From CAWBXL01 sp963837365 (GTDB lineage: Bacteria; Acidobacteriota; Terriglobia; Terriglobales; Acidobacteriaceae): a stretch of DNA of 64,000 bases. The stretch lies in assembly GCA_963837365.1 (NCBI GenBank), contig CAWIMW010000003.1, forward strand, positions 496,001 to 560,000. The letters are read 5' to 3'. Position 1 is the first letter of the stretch. Each line of letters starts with the position of its first letter. The notes beneath the pieces are model-generated. The model saw nothing but the letters and a program-made list of their open reading frames with translations, was not told the DNA's origin and did not search any database. This document shows positions 24,939 to 32,566 of this stretch, in pieces. The position numbers and the translations under genes were made by a program.

Positions 24939-25355
24939 TTAGTGATTTATTTCACAGCGGCGAGAATAGGCCTTTCGTCGAGTAGCGCGACGAGATGCCC
25001 GGCGCTTTCTCTCAGACCTGGAGTGTACTGTGCTGGATTTGGATGAGCCAACGGCGGCAGCAAATGCAGCAGGCTTGAGCGCGGTGAGCACTGCCGCGGG
25101 ATTCCTGTCGATCACGGTGAGCAAGGTGCGGGCCGATGCTTCCGGGATCCTCCGCCCTCCCTCCCAGTGCTTGATCGCGTCAAGGCTGAAGCCAAACGTG
25201 TCAGAAAATCTGGCTTGCGTCATGCCAAGCCGATTGCGGATCGCCTTCACATCAACATCCTGGGGCACATGCGCCTTGAATCCTTCTTGCTCCCCAGCAA
25301 GAAAAGCCTCAACATCGTTAAGGCCATCCATCATCTGCTCGAATTGCGTCTTCAT
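24939..25355 (-). CDS. HigA/NadS-type antitoxin (helix-turn-helix)
   Basis: 138 residues. Residues 34-95 form an XRE-type helix-turn-helix (VKAIRNRLGMTQARFSDTFGFSLDAIKHWEGGRRIPEA) followed by ARTLLTVIDRNPAAVLTAL, the normal ending of the NadS/HigA family near 105 residues. The last 35 residues (Ser/Arg-rich) run to the edge of the hairpin repeat and look like an added tail, possibly from readthrough after loss of the old stop. The gene follows a toxin remnant (25357-25494) with a 1-base gap, the standard toxin-antitoxin order. Confidence 0.8.
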   Translation of the reverse strand: MKTQFEQMMDGLNDVEAFLAGEQEGFKAHVPQDVDVKAIRNRLGMTQARFSDTFGFSLDAIKHWEGGRRIPEASARTLLTVIDRNPAAVLTALKPAAFAAAVGSSKSSTVHSRSERKRRASRRATRRKAYSRRCEINH

Positions 25356-25356
25356 A

Positions 25357-25494
25357 TCAGCCCCTATAAGTCTCGAAAATACTGTCTGCCCGTTTCTTTA
25401 GCGCATTGCGCTCCGCCATCGACAGGTTTTCTTTCTCATTCTTGGGAAAAACTGTGATCAGAAAAACCGGGAATCGCTGGCGGGTGGCCCACAT
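25357..25494 (-). pseudogene. C-terminal remnant of a RelE/HigB-type toxin
   Basis: A 45-codon frame reads MWATRQRFPVFLITVFPKNE and then ENLSMAERNALKKRADSIF. The FLITVFPKNEKENLS part is the end of a RelE/HigB mRNA-interferase toxin (usual length about 100 residues). The N-terminal half is missing: upstream sequence is a GTGGCCCAC-type repeat, which supplies the first codons. It therefore lacks most of the toxin core and is probably inactive. Confidence 0.65.
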
Positions 25495-25760
25495 CTCGGT
25501 CGAAAGTATAACTCTGGAGAGGATTGATCACTTTCAATCTTGGGGTGGCCCATGTTTGCCTGGGGTTGGCAAACGTGGGACCTGGCTCGAAGAACCGAAT
25601 ACTTCCGCGTGTGGGTTGGGAATTTGGGGAAATGGTCGGATCCCGCATCTCGAAAATCGCGAGATGCGGGCCACCCCAAGGGATTTACTTTTGTATTCCA
25701 GATGTGGCCCACCCGCCCTTCATTTCTGAAGATGCCTCGCCCCTTACCCTCGTAACCATT
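25480..25760. repeat. Mosaic of GTGGCCCAC extragenic repeats and hairpins
   Basis: The GTGGCCCA/TGGGCCAC core occurs at about 25484, 25544, 25662 (reverse) and 25695. Two hairpins lie between: GTTTGCC..GGCAAAC near 25553-25575, and a perfect 11-bp stem CCCGCATCTCG (25642-25652) with CGAGATGCGGG (25660-25670). No coding sequence is supported. The block separates the truncated toxin from the GIY-YIG gene. Confidence 0.65.
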
Positions 25761-25862
25761 CGTTCCGCTTTCTCGTTGCACTTCAGCTTTTGACCGAAGT
25801 ACGATGCAGTGCTTCCTCCTGTAACACCGGGCCCCGTTCACACAATTCAACTTGGAGAGTAC

Positions 25863-26774
25863 ATGCCCGCGCCATTCACCATTCGCATCTACGTGCCAGA
25901 TGGAGATCCCGAGGGGGTACGCGTTATAGACCGCATGAACTGGACCGGCGTGGGAATCGCATTTCCGCGCGCCAAGTGGAATGACGTACGCCAACGCGGA
26001 GAGTTTGGCCGAGCTGGCGTCTACATTCTCGTGGGCTATCAGGAAGAAGATCTGCCGACTATCTACGTTGGCCAAGCAGATGGTGTGAGGAACCGGATAG
26101 ACGCACACGTCCAGAACAAGGATTTTTGGACTTGGGGAATAATCTTTGTCTCAAATAGTGGCGGTCTGAATCGAGCCCATGCAACATGGCTGGAATACGC
26201 GTTGGTGAATCGAGCGGCGGCAACGGGCGGCTGCCGACTAGACAATGGCAACGTCCCCCAAGAGCCCGTCCTCACCGAGGCTGAAAAAGCTGACACTCAA
26301 GCCTTCCTGAGCGAGATTTTTCAAATTCTTCCGCTGGTCGGGCTTCGTGCGTTCGAGTTTCCGAAGCCCATTGCGACACCCAAAACCGTATCAGTTGATC
26401 CGCCAACGAAACGGCCTGAGCAGCCCGATACTGTTATCGTGCCTGCACAGAAGGACGGCTTCGAGAAGGTATTTCTCGGTGAAGATTGCTGGTATGCAAT
26501 TCGCATCTCGGGAGGCATGTTAGACAAGATCAAATATATTGCGGCTTACCAAAGCCAACCGATCTCGGCGATTACACACTACGCACCTGTTAATCGTATT
26601 GAACCCTATGGCGATAGTGGGAAGTACAAACTGGTTTTTTCGCTGAAGGCGAGGCAGATCGGTCCAATTCCATTTGGGGATGCGCCACAAGGGGCAATGC
26701 AGGGTCCTCGCTACACAACATTTGCACAGTTAATTTCAGCAAAGAAGCTGACGGATCTCATTGGGAAGGCCTAA
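25863..26774 (+). CDS. GIY-YIG nuclease-family protein
   Basis: 303 residues from ATG 25863 (TTGGAGAGTAC upstream). The GIY-YIG domain spans about 50-120: GVYIL (52-56) and IYVGQ (67-71), arginines in VRNRI (75-79), and the metal-binding Glu in WLEYALV (E111). Residues 1-45 hold a separate N-terminal strand-rich part. The region after 170 is a Pro-rich linker and an unassigned domain of about 110 residues (FLGEDCWYAIRISG...YAPVNRIEPYG). It is followed 26 bases later by the DUF4365 gene. Base composition is visibly less GC-rich than the surrounding core genes, suggesting transfer. Confidence 0.8.
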   Translation: MPAPFTIRIYVPDGDPEGVRVIDRMNWTGVGIAFPRAKWNDVRQRGEFGRAGVYILVGYQEEDLPTIYVGQADGVRNRIDAHVQNKDFWTWGIIFVSNSGGLNRAHATWLEYALVNRAAATGGCRLDNGNVPQEPVLTEAEKADTQAFLSEIFQILPLVGLRAFEFPKPIATPKTVSVDPPTKRPEQPDTVIVPAQKDGFEKVFLGEDCWYAIRISGGMLDKIKYIAAYQSQPISAITHYAPVNRIEPYGDSGKYKLVFSLKARQIGPIPFGDAPQGAMQGPRYTTFAQLISAKKLTDLIGKA

Positions 26775-26800
26775 GCCTTCGGCAATCTAGCCAGGTAGAA

Positions 26801-28663
26801 ATGAGCATCAGGGGTACTATATTTTCATTCCTTATGGATAAGCCACAATCCCACACCACTGATGAAGTTGGGGAACTCCAAATGCGGGCGGTCTTCGCCC
26901 ATGTGAATTGGGTGGTCAATCGCATAGAACGAGACTATGGAATTGATTTTGATGTGCAGATATTTGAAGGTTCTAAGCCGACTGGCGAGTGGTTCAAGGT
27001 TCAGTTGAAAAGTTCACAATCTACACAATATTCGACAGCAGGCGACTTTATCTCCGAAGCGTTGTCTAAAGATCACGCGGTGCATTTCTCTGCCCAACTG
27101 CACGATCCGCTTTTCCTGATACATGCCGACGTGTTGGCCGGGAAGACCTTTTGGTTTGCGCCACAACTTGCAACCATGATTCAACCTGAAGATCAGAGAA
27201 GCACTGTTACGTTCCGGATCCCGACCAGAAATGAGCTTCCCACTACTCTATCGAAAATGGTTGACGCCCTGCGGCAGATTCGGATCAAACTCGGCGCTAG
27301 ACAAGTCTCTGAATCTCCAATCTCGGATTTCGCTAAGACGGTCAACGATGCAGACCAATCCGAACTGATCAGCAGCTTCCAAAAGAAGACGGACTCACTC
27401 CGCCTAAATCAAATCCACAGACTAGCCACTGATGGAAAGCTAAAAGAAGCCAAGGAAATAGTGGAAGGACTTCTTGCGAGCGCCGCTTCATCGATAGAGA
27501 TTAAGTTTTCTGCGTTGCTGGAAGAGGAACGCATCGAATACTTGGACGCAGCCAGAAGGCGTGCACCTCAAAGCGTGATGCCCGCGACCCGTGTCGCCAT
27601 TGCCCGACGTCTTCAGCAACTTACTCGTAAAGGTCCTCACGCTCTCAAATTGTCAGCCTTACTGCTACGCAATGCTGCCGACCTTGATGTATTGGCTTTT
27701 CGTGACCTGGGTCTAGCCATGAATCTGAAGGGGCACATATCGAGCGGCGATCCCATTTTGGCGCTGACCTTCGCTGTTGAGCAGGCCAAGAATTCGCGAG
27801 AAATTATCAGGAAGTATAACCAGTGCATCAGGATAGTTCGGTATTTTTATAATTCACGACACAGATGGGCAATTGCTTTTCCGCTATTGCGCGTTGTCGA
27901 AAGCGTTGGTTGGTTCATTTTGAGGTTGAGGATCGCGAATGAGATCGATCCCGCCCGTCAATATCGCGCATCTGCCTTGCAGCTGTGTCGATTCGCTGTC
28001 TGGATCGGTGAGCACAACCGAGATGACGATACGCTTTCCCAAGCCACTACAGTAATCACATCTCTGCTCTGGAAGGAAGACGGTGAAAATGAGAGTCAAG
28101 AAATAGTGGAGTTTGCGAGGGAAGTCCTCTCCAAAATAAGAGAACCACGACAAGCCGAGTTGACAGAGGAAGCGCTAGAACGATCAATCAAGAGGATGTC
28201 TGGGCTAAAAGTAGAAGGCGACCCAGAGCATGACGTCCTGACACAGATTGTCGAGAACCGCGCCGCTGCTGTGGGGATTGACATGAACAGCTCAGACGAT
28301 GTTATCGCCACACAGGTTCGGCTCGGGATCAACGATGCAACACCAGAGCGAGCGATCAAACACTGTACCCACGCTTTTGTCTCTTTGGGCTGGGCACCTG
28401 TTGCTATTGCGGCGCTTGCTGAATTACTGCAACTGCCCAGCATGCTATCAAAGATTTTACATTGTGATCTGCATAACTACGCCGTTCACGGCCAAGCCCT
28501 TGATGGGGTAATCAGTCGTTTCAAAGACACATACTGTGATTGCTGCCAAGACGTAACGCCAAGGCCGCCTGAATGGCGATACACAGATGAATGGCAGGAA
28601 GAAGAGAATAAGAAGCATCTTGGCTTCATGGATAAGTTCTACAAAACCCACCACGAGAGGTAG
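26801..28663 (+). CDS. DUF4365 nuclease-like protein with long helical C-terminus
   Basis: 620 residues. The N-terminal 170 residues match DUF4365, a PD-(D/E)XK-like fold: ELQMRAVFAHVNWVVNRIERDYGIDFDVQIFE followed by WFKVQLKSS, with Asp in the GIDFDV strand and QxK in the next. Residues 200-590 are helical, repeat-like (TPR-like) and otherwise unassigned. A late CDCC motif is seen in KDTYCDCCQDV. No membrane segments. It is closely spaced after the GIY-YIG gene, so the two probably act together. A defence function is inferred from two nuclease-type folds in an accessory island. Confidence 0.75.
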   Translation: MSIRGTIFSFLMDKPQSHTTDEVGELQMRAVFAHVNWVVNRIERDYGIDFDVQIFEGSKPTGEWFKVQLKSSQSTQYSTAGDFISEALSKDHAVHFSAQLHDPLFLIHADVLAGKTFWFAPQLATMIQPEDQRSTVTFRIPTRNELPTTLSKMVDALRQIRIKLGARQVSESPISDFAKTVNDADQSELISSFQKKTDSLRLNQIHRLATDGKLKEAKEIVEGLLASAASSIEIKFSALLEEERIEYLDAARRRAPQSVMPATRVAIARRLQQLTRKGPHALKLSALLLRNAADLDVLAFRDLGLAMNLKGHISSGDPILALTFAVEQAKNSREIIRKYNQCIRIVRYFYNSRHRWAIAFPLLRVVESVGWFILRLRIANEIDPARQYRASALQLCRFAVWIGEHNRDDDTLSQATTVITSLLWKEDGENESQEIVEFAREVLSKIREPRQAELTEEALERSIKRMSGLKVEGDPEHDVLTQIVENRAAAVGIDMNSSDDVIATQVRLGINDATPERAIKHCTHAFVSLGWAPVAIAALAELLQLPSMLSKILHCDLHNYAVHGQALDGVISRFKDTYCDCCQDVTPRPPEWRYTDEWQEEENKKHLGFMDKFYKTHHER

Positions 28664-28843
28664 GTACGGCGATCTCGCTTGCAAAATCGGCAGGACGCAA
28701 ATCCATACAGGGATTCCCATACACTCGCAACTCCCGTCTTTCCAGCCACCTGCAATTTTCCTTTGACTTAGACCTCCAAAATCAGCCCTAATTGAACTGT
28801 AGTGACTTATCCATCTCTCATACCCAGGACTCCCCATTACCCC

Positions 28844-29437
28844 ATGCCCGAACTCCTAACCTCCGAACCCGTCTCTAACCCCGAACTCTTCACCCTCCAC
28901 GCCAGCGCCGTCGCGCACGAGCGTCAGGGAGAAGCCACCGAGGCCGCCTTCATGGCCAAGGCTTCCAATCTCGGATTCGCCGTCGCCAAGCCCTGGGGAC
29001 GCGAGCGCTACGACTTCATCCTCGACTCCGGCCATCATTTCTGGAGAGTTCAGGTGAAGTCCACCCGCTGCGGCCACTATCCGACATACTGGCTGACCGT
29101 GGCTTCCTCCAAGCTGCTTCCCTACACCAAGGACCAGATTGACTACCTCGCCGCCTACATCATTCCCGAGGACGTCTGGTACGTGATCCCCGTGGAGAAA
29201 ATCGCCGGCCGCAAGAACCTCTATTTCAATCCCCGCCCGCGCAACCGCTCTCCCTGGGACAAATATCGCGAAGCCTGGTGCCAGATGGCCTGCCCCAACG
29301 AAGAAGCTGGCCCCAGCAAAATCGTGGCCGAGCGTTGCCGGGACAAGGTGAGCCTGGTTGGCGTGAAAAAAGAGAGCGTGAGCGAAGATAACCAGTCCGG
29401 TCCGGGCACCGTCTGCCCGCTTAAGCATCTGATTTGA
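28844..29437 (+). CDS. PD-(D/E)XK endonuclease-like protein (group I intron-associated type)
   Basis: 197 residues from ATG 28844. The central part has KASNLGFAVAKPWGRERYDFILDSGHHFWRVQVKST: an Asp in YDFIL and QVK in the next strand give the PD-(D/E)XK layout, and the following YLAAYIIPEDVWYVIPVEK matches the family known from group I intron-associated endonucleases. No intron is seen here. Codon use is strongly C/G-ending, unlike the two preceding genes, so it probably has a different history. Function on its own is unknown. Confidence 0.7.
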   Translation: MPELLTSEPVSNPELFTLHASAVAHERQGEATEAAFMAKASNLGFAVAKPWGRERYDFILDSGHHFWRVQVKSTRCGHYPTYWLTVASSKLLPYTKDQIDYLAAYIIPEDVWYVIPVEKIAGRKNLYFNPRPRNRSPWDKYREAWCQMACPNEEAGPSKIVAERCRDKVSLVGVKKESVSEDNQSGPGTVCPLKHLI

Positions 29438-29500
29438 ACAAAAAGCAACGCGGGAATCAGAAACCTGACGCCCTAGCCGCGAAGCGGCGAAAGAATGCAG

Positions 29501-29539
29501 CCCAGGGCGAAGGGCGCGCTTTTCGCACTTCGCCCTGGG
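29501..29539. repeat. CCCAGGGCGAAG hairpin repeat
   Basis: A perfect 12-bp inverted repeat, CCCAGGGCGAAG and CTTCGCCCTGGG, with a 15-base loop. Neighbouring AGCCGCGAAGCGGCGAAAG and GCCCCGGAAGGGGCGAAAG are related short hairpins. The block is non-coding and precedes the duplicated murI fragment. Confidence 0.7.
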
Positions 29540-29615
29540 TCAATTAGACGGATGGAACAAGCCCCGGAAGGGGCGAAAGAGAAGTCCGCCCCCAGGAGTT
29601 TCATTCCCGTCGGTG

Positions 29616-29705
29616 GTGTCCAGAAAAAAGACCATCGGCGTATTCGACTCCGGCTATGGCGGGCTGACCGTCCTTAAAATTTTACTTGGGTTATCCCCGG
29701 GGCTG
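29616..29705 (+). pseudogene. Duplicated 5' fragment of murI
   Basis: From GTG 29616 the translation is VSRKKTIGVFDSGYGGLTVLK, nearly the same as the first 20 residues of the intact murI starting at 30364. At DNA level the two agree almost completely for about 60 bases and then diverge; the fragment ends at the 3' end of vapC, which reads in from the other strand. The vapBC pair lies exactly between the two murI beginnings. Confidence 0.75.
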
Positions 29706-30131
29706 CTTGTCCCGAAAAGGATTGGTAACTATAAGCCCTCTAAAAGCCTGACCGTGCTGGAAGTCTTCACTGTAGAGCCGCGTGCATTGAGCTTCCAAAG
29801 CAGCCGCGACAATTAGCGAATCGTACCATTGCAATTTATGAGCATGCCGAAGCCGCAGGGCCTCTACGTACAGAGCCGGAGACGAATGAATGGACAACAA
29901 AGGACGAAAAACAGAGGTCAGGTATTGCTCCGCTTCGGCGGGGGTGAACGGTGTTGCAAAACGGCGGAACGCGACCTGAAAAAACTCCTGGACAACCTGG
30001 TAGCTTACAATTCCCTTCTGCGTGGCAATGGCATCGCGCACTAACTGAGAAGCGATGCGGGCCTTGTCAGGCGCACCCTGGTCAAACATATAGGCAAAGA
30101 TATTGGTGTCGATAAAGAATTTAGCGCTCAT
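29691..30131 (-). CDS. vapC: PIN-domain toxin of a VapBC pair
   Basis: 146 residues, the normal VapC length. The PIN-domain acidic residues are visible: D in FFIDTNIFAYMFD, E in VVQEFFQVA, D in WYDSLIVAAALEAQC and the later SEDFQHGQ. These chelate Mg/Mn for RNA cleavage. The last few codons overlap the duplicated murI fragment. It overlaps vapB by 11 bases. Confidence 0.88.
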   Translation of the reverse strand: MSAKFFIDTNIFAYMFDQGAPDKARIASQLVRDAIATQKGIVSYQVVQEFFQVAFRRFATPFTPAEAEQYLTSVFRPLLSIHSSPALYVEALRLRHAHKLQWYDSLIVAAALEAQCTRLYSEDFQHGQAFRGLIVTNPFRDKQPRG

Positions 30132-30339
30132 TCATCTGGTCGCGAGTATAGGGGCCGGAGGAGCGAACATGCTTGAGTCGTTCCATTAACGCATCGAATT
30201 CCTTGGCCCGCCCTGCTTGCTGGGTGAATTGTTGCAGCCACTCGCGAAACGCGGCGTTCAGCGTCTTATGCTGGGCCCGAGCGACCTGACGAGCCTGCTC
30301 GATTAACTGCTCGTCGGCGCTGAGAGTGATGTTCTTCAT
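30121..30339 (-). CDS. vapB: Antitoxin of a VapBC pair
   Basis: 72 residues. The N-terminus MKNITLSADEQLIEQARQVA is a ribbon-helix-helix-like DNA-binding segment, followed by KTLNAAFREWLQQF. The C-terminal part (about 45-72) would wrap the PIN toxin. It is upstream of and overlapping vapC, and divergent from murI, with a 12-bp palindrome in the shared intergenic space. Confidence 0.82.
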   Translation of the reverse strand: MKNITLSADEQLIEQARQVARAQHKTLNAAFREWLQQFTQQAGRAKEFDALMERLKHVRSSGPYTRDQMNER

Positions 30340-30346
30340 ACTGAAA

Positions 30347-30358
30347 TAGTGTACACTA
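30347..30358. promoter_or_regulatory. Palindrome between vapB and murI, probable VapBC operator
   Basis: TAGTGTACACTA is a perfect 12-bp palindrome 7 bases upstream of the vapB start and 5 bases before the murI GTG at 30364. TA modules usually repress themselves at such sites, so binding here would also affect murI. This is inference. Confidence 0.6.
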
Positions 30359-30363
30359 AAATA

Positions 30364-31161
30364 GTGCGAAAATCCATCGGCGTATTCGACTCCGGCTTCG
30401 GCGGGCTGACCGTCCTTAAAGCTTTACTTGAGGTCATTCCCGGAGCCGACTTCCATTACTTCGGCGATACGGCGCGGCTTCCCTACGGCTCCAAGTCTGT
30501 CGAGACCGTAGCCAAATATGCGGTTGAAGCCACCCATTTTCTGGAAAACCAGGGCATCGACATGCTTGTAGTCGCCTGCAATACCGCCACGGCCCTGGCG
30601 CTCGATCCGATCACCAAGGCAGCACATGTCCCCGTCGTCGGCGTGGTTGAACCCGGCGCAGAACAGGCGTCGTCCGCCAGCCGCAACCAGAAAGTCATCG
30701 TCCTCGGCACCGAAGCTACCGTCAACAGCCACGCTTATTTGAAAGCGCTGGAGGCACGCGGCGTCCAGGCGCGGGAGAAGGCCTGCCCGCTACTGGTGCC
30801 TTTGATCGAAGAAGGATGGATTGATCACGCGGTCACCGAACAGGTGGCACACATCTATCTGGATGAAGCCTTCAGCGACGGCTTTCAGATGGCGGATGTG
30901 TTGGTGCTGGGGTGCACGCACTATCCTCTGATCAAGAATGTGCTGCGGAAGCTGGCGCCGGGGCACGTGACGATTGTGGACTCGGCAGAGTCTACCGCCC
31001 ATGTGGTGGCGGAGAAATTGGGAAGCTCCGTGGAAAAGCAAGGCATGGCTCCCAGCCTGAGCTTTTTCGCAACCGATTCAGTAGAAAAATTCCGGCGACT
31101 GGGGAGTATGTTTCTTGGCCGCGATATTCAAGACGTGCGACATGTTGATTTGAAGGAGTAA
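30364..31161 (+). CDS. murI: Glutamate racemase
   Basis: 265 residues, converting L-glutamate to D-glutamate for peptidoglycan. Signatures: IGVFDSGFGGLTVLKALLE, YFGDTARLPYG, the first catalytic Cys in VVACNTATALAL and the second in VLGCTHYPLI. The start used is GTG 30364; a GTG at 30349 is in frame but lies inside the vapBC operator region. A duplicated 5' fragment at 29616 shows the same beginning. Family length is about 260-280, so the gene is complete. Confidence 0.93.
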   Translation: MRKSIGVFDSGFGGLTVLKALLEVIPGADFHYFGDTARLPYGSKSVETVAKYAVEATHFLENQGIDMLVVACNTATALALDPITKAAHVPVVGVVEPGAEQASSASRNQKVIVLGTEATVNSHAYLKALEARGVQAREKACPLLVPLIEEGWIDHAVTEQVAHIYLDEAFSDGFQMADVLVLGCTHYPLIKNVLRKLAPGHVTIVDSAESTAHVVAEKLGSSVEKQGMAPSLSFFATDSVEKFRRLGSMFLGRDIQDVRHVDLKE

Positions 31162-31167
31162 AAGCTT

Positions 31168-31215
31168 TTACCGCAGAGGACGCCAAGAAAAGCGCGCAAA
31201 GGTCGCAGAGAAAAG
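31168..31215. repeat. CCGCAGAGG-type intergenic repeat
   Basis: An irregular tract of CGCAGAGGACGCcAAGA-like units after murI. A similar tract (CCGCAGAGGGCGCTGAGATGGCGCAGAGGGCGC) is at 39993-40027. Such tracts are common between genes in this genome type; the function is unknown. Confidence 0.5.
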
Positions 31216-31225
31216 CTTAAAGCAA

Positions 31226-31252
31226 ATAAAAGCGGCCACTCGTAGGTGGCCG
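31226..31252 (-). terminator. Terminator of the TonB-like gene
   Basis: Read on the minus strand, the hairpin CGGCCAC-ctacga-GTGGCCG is followed by CTTTTATTT. It lies 24 bases after the TonB-like stop. Confidence 0.75.
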
Positions 31253-31275
31253 TTGACTTCACAATTTGCAAGCCC

Positions 31276-32265
31276 TTAGTACAGCCTGAACTCCACTTCC
31301 ACGCTGATCTGCACCGACACCGGCTTGCCGTCTTTCAGGGCCGGCTCAAACTTCCAGGTCTTCACGGTTTCAATGGCCTTTTCATCCAAGCCCAAACCCA
31401 GGCTCCGGGTCACACGAACTTCGCGAGGGCGGCCATCCGATCCGACCACCAACCACAGCACGCACGTTCCTTGATATTTTGCTTTCCGGGCCTCTTCAGA
31501 ATATTCAGGCTCAGGCGCATAAATTGCGCGAGGAGCACTCACTCCGCCGCCCACTCTAAATACCCCGCCGCCGGTGCCGCCGCCACGTCCGGGACCAACC
31601 CCTGCGCCTTCTCCGGACCCGATTCCCGTGCCCACGCCTGATCCAATTCCGCCGCCGTAGCCCACGCCGTTCGAAGGCGGGCCTTGGACAATGCGCGAAG
31701 TGGGATCGCCCAAGTTCGGCATGTTGCTTGCCATCTGTACCTGAGGCGGAACAATCACCGTCGGCTCGGCGGTAAGCTTGGGATGCTCATTGCGCACGAT
31801 CACTGACGGAGGAGTGATCTGCTCCATGGCGAACTTGGGAGGCTTCCCTTTCAGGGCCTGGAGCTTGTCGCGGTCGCCACCGCCGCCACCGCCACCAACC
31901 TGTGTTTTTGACGGTGACAGCGCCGGCTCATCAGGCGCAATCAGCATTACAACTTGTTTGGGCGCGGTAATGGTCTTGACCAGACTTCTTGCCAGGATGG
32001 TGCCCCCGATAATCATGGCCAAAGCTACAACGTGCAGCAGGGTCGAACCCAGCACGCCGTTTTTCTTGTAGTCGTAAAAGCCCCAAATATCACGGACCGG
32101 GATCGGCTTCGATTCCAGTTTGAGTGGAGGCAGTTTTTTGGGAAAGAAAAAATCATCCAGATTTTGAAACAAGGACGAGATGAGCGATTGCTCACTGCCC
32201 TTGGGCATCAGGAGATTCAGTTCCGGTTCGTTATGGGCGCCGGGGTTCAAATTCGCAGTGGCCAT
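31276..32265 (-). CDS. TonB-family energy transducer-like protein
   Basis: 329 residues from ATG 32265 (MATANLNPGAH). A membrane helix lies near 70-93 (LGSTLLHVVALAMIIGGTIL), followed by a Gly-rich segment, Pro-containing linker, a second Gly-rich stretch (about 200-240) and a TonB C-terminal domain (YAPEPEYSEEARKAKYQGTC, VKTWKFEPALKDGKPV). These proteins span the periplasm and carry proton-motive energy to outer-membrane receptors. No ExbB/ExbD or receptor is adjacent. It is unusual in its long cytoplasmic N-terminus of about 70 residues. Confidence 0.85.
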   Translation of the reverse strand: MATANLNPGAHNEPELNLLMPKGSEQSLISSLFQNLDDFFFPKKLPPLKLESKPIPVRDIWGFYDYKKNGVLGSTLLHVVALAMIIGGTILARSLVKTITAPKQVVMLIAPDEPALSPSKTQVGGGGGGGDRDKLQALKGKPPKFAMEQITPPSVIVRNEHPKLTAEPTVIVPPQVQMASNMPNLGDPTSRIVQGPPSNGVGYGGGIGSGVGTGIGSGEGAGVGPGRGGGTGGGVFRVGGGVSAPRAIYAPEPEYSEEARKAKYQGTCVLWLVVGSDGRPREVRVTRSLGLGLDEKAIETVKTWKFEPALKDGKPVSVQISVEVEFRLY

Positions 32266-32553
32266 TTCTGTGCGAGGCTCAATCCTTACATAAGCTTGAT
32301 GTGGTTGATCGAGGCCAAGTTGCCTTTCCGGAGTGCTTTCCCAACTACCTTGCCCGGCTGGGTCTTGGAGTGAATTACCTTTAGTCACCCAAAGTTAGAT
32401 GCCAATTCCCCAGAAAGGTTAATCTGAAGAAAATTGTACACGTATTTCCGCCATTTCCAACAGTGCTTTTCATAGTTCCTGACCGGCGGTAATCGGCAGT
32501 TCATGGGCCACTGAAGTACCGTTCCGGGGCGGTCAATGGACGGTTACCCCGCC

Positions 32554-32566
32554 GCTCCCTATAATG
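32554..32566 (+). promoter_or_regulatory. Possible -10 element for ileS
   Basis: TATAAT lies at 32560-32565, overlapping the first ATG of the ileS frame. If it is a promoter, transcription would start near 32572 and the GTG at 32600 would be the initiation codon. No clear -35 box is seen. Confidence 0.35.

Noticed and set aside
25480..25760. CRISPR array
   Set aside because: The repeats are irregular in spacing and orientation and contain hairpins of differing sequence; there are no unique spacers of uniform length.
29613..29816. A short intact gene starting like murI
   Set aside because: After about 27 codons the similarity ends at the vapC 3' end; it is a fragment.
24100..30400. Prophage or integrative element
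   Set aside because: No integrase, structural phage gene, tRNA attachment site or end repeats were found; it is an accessory island only.
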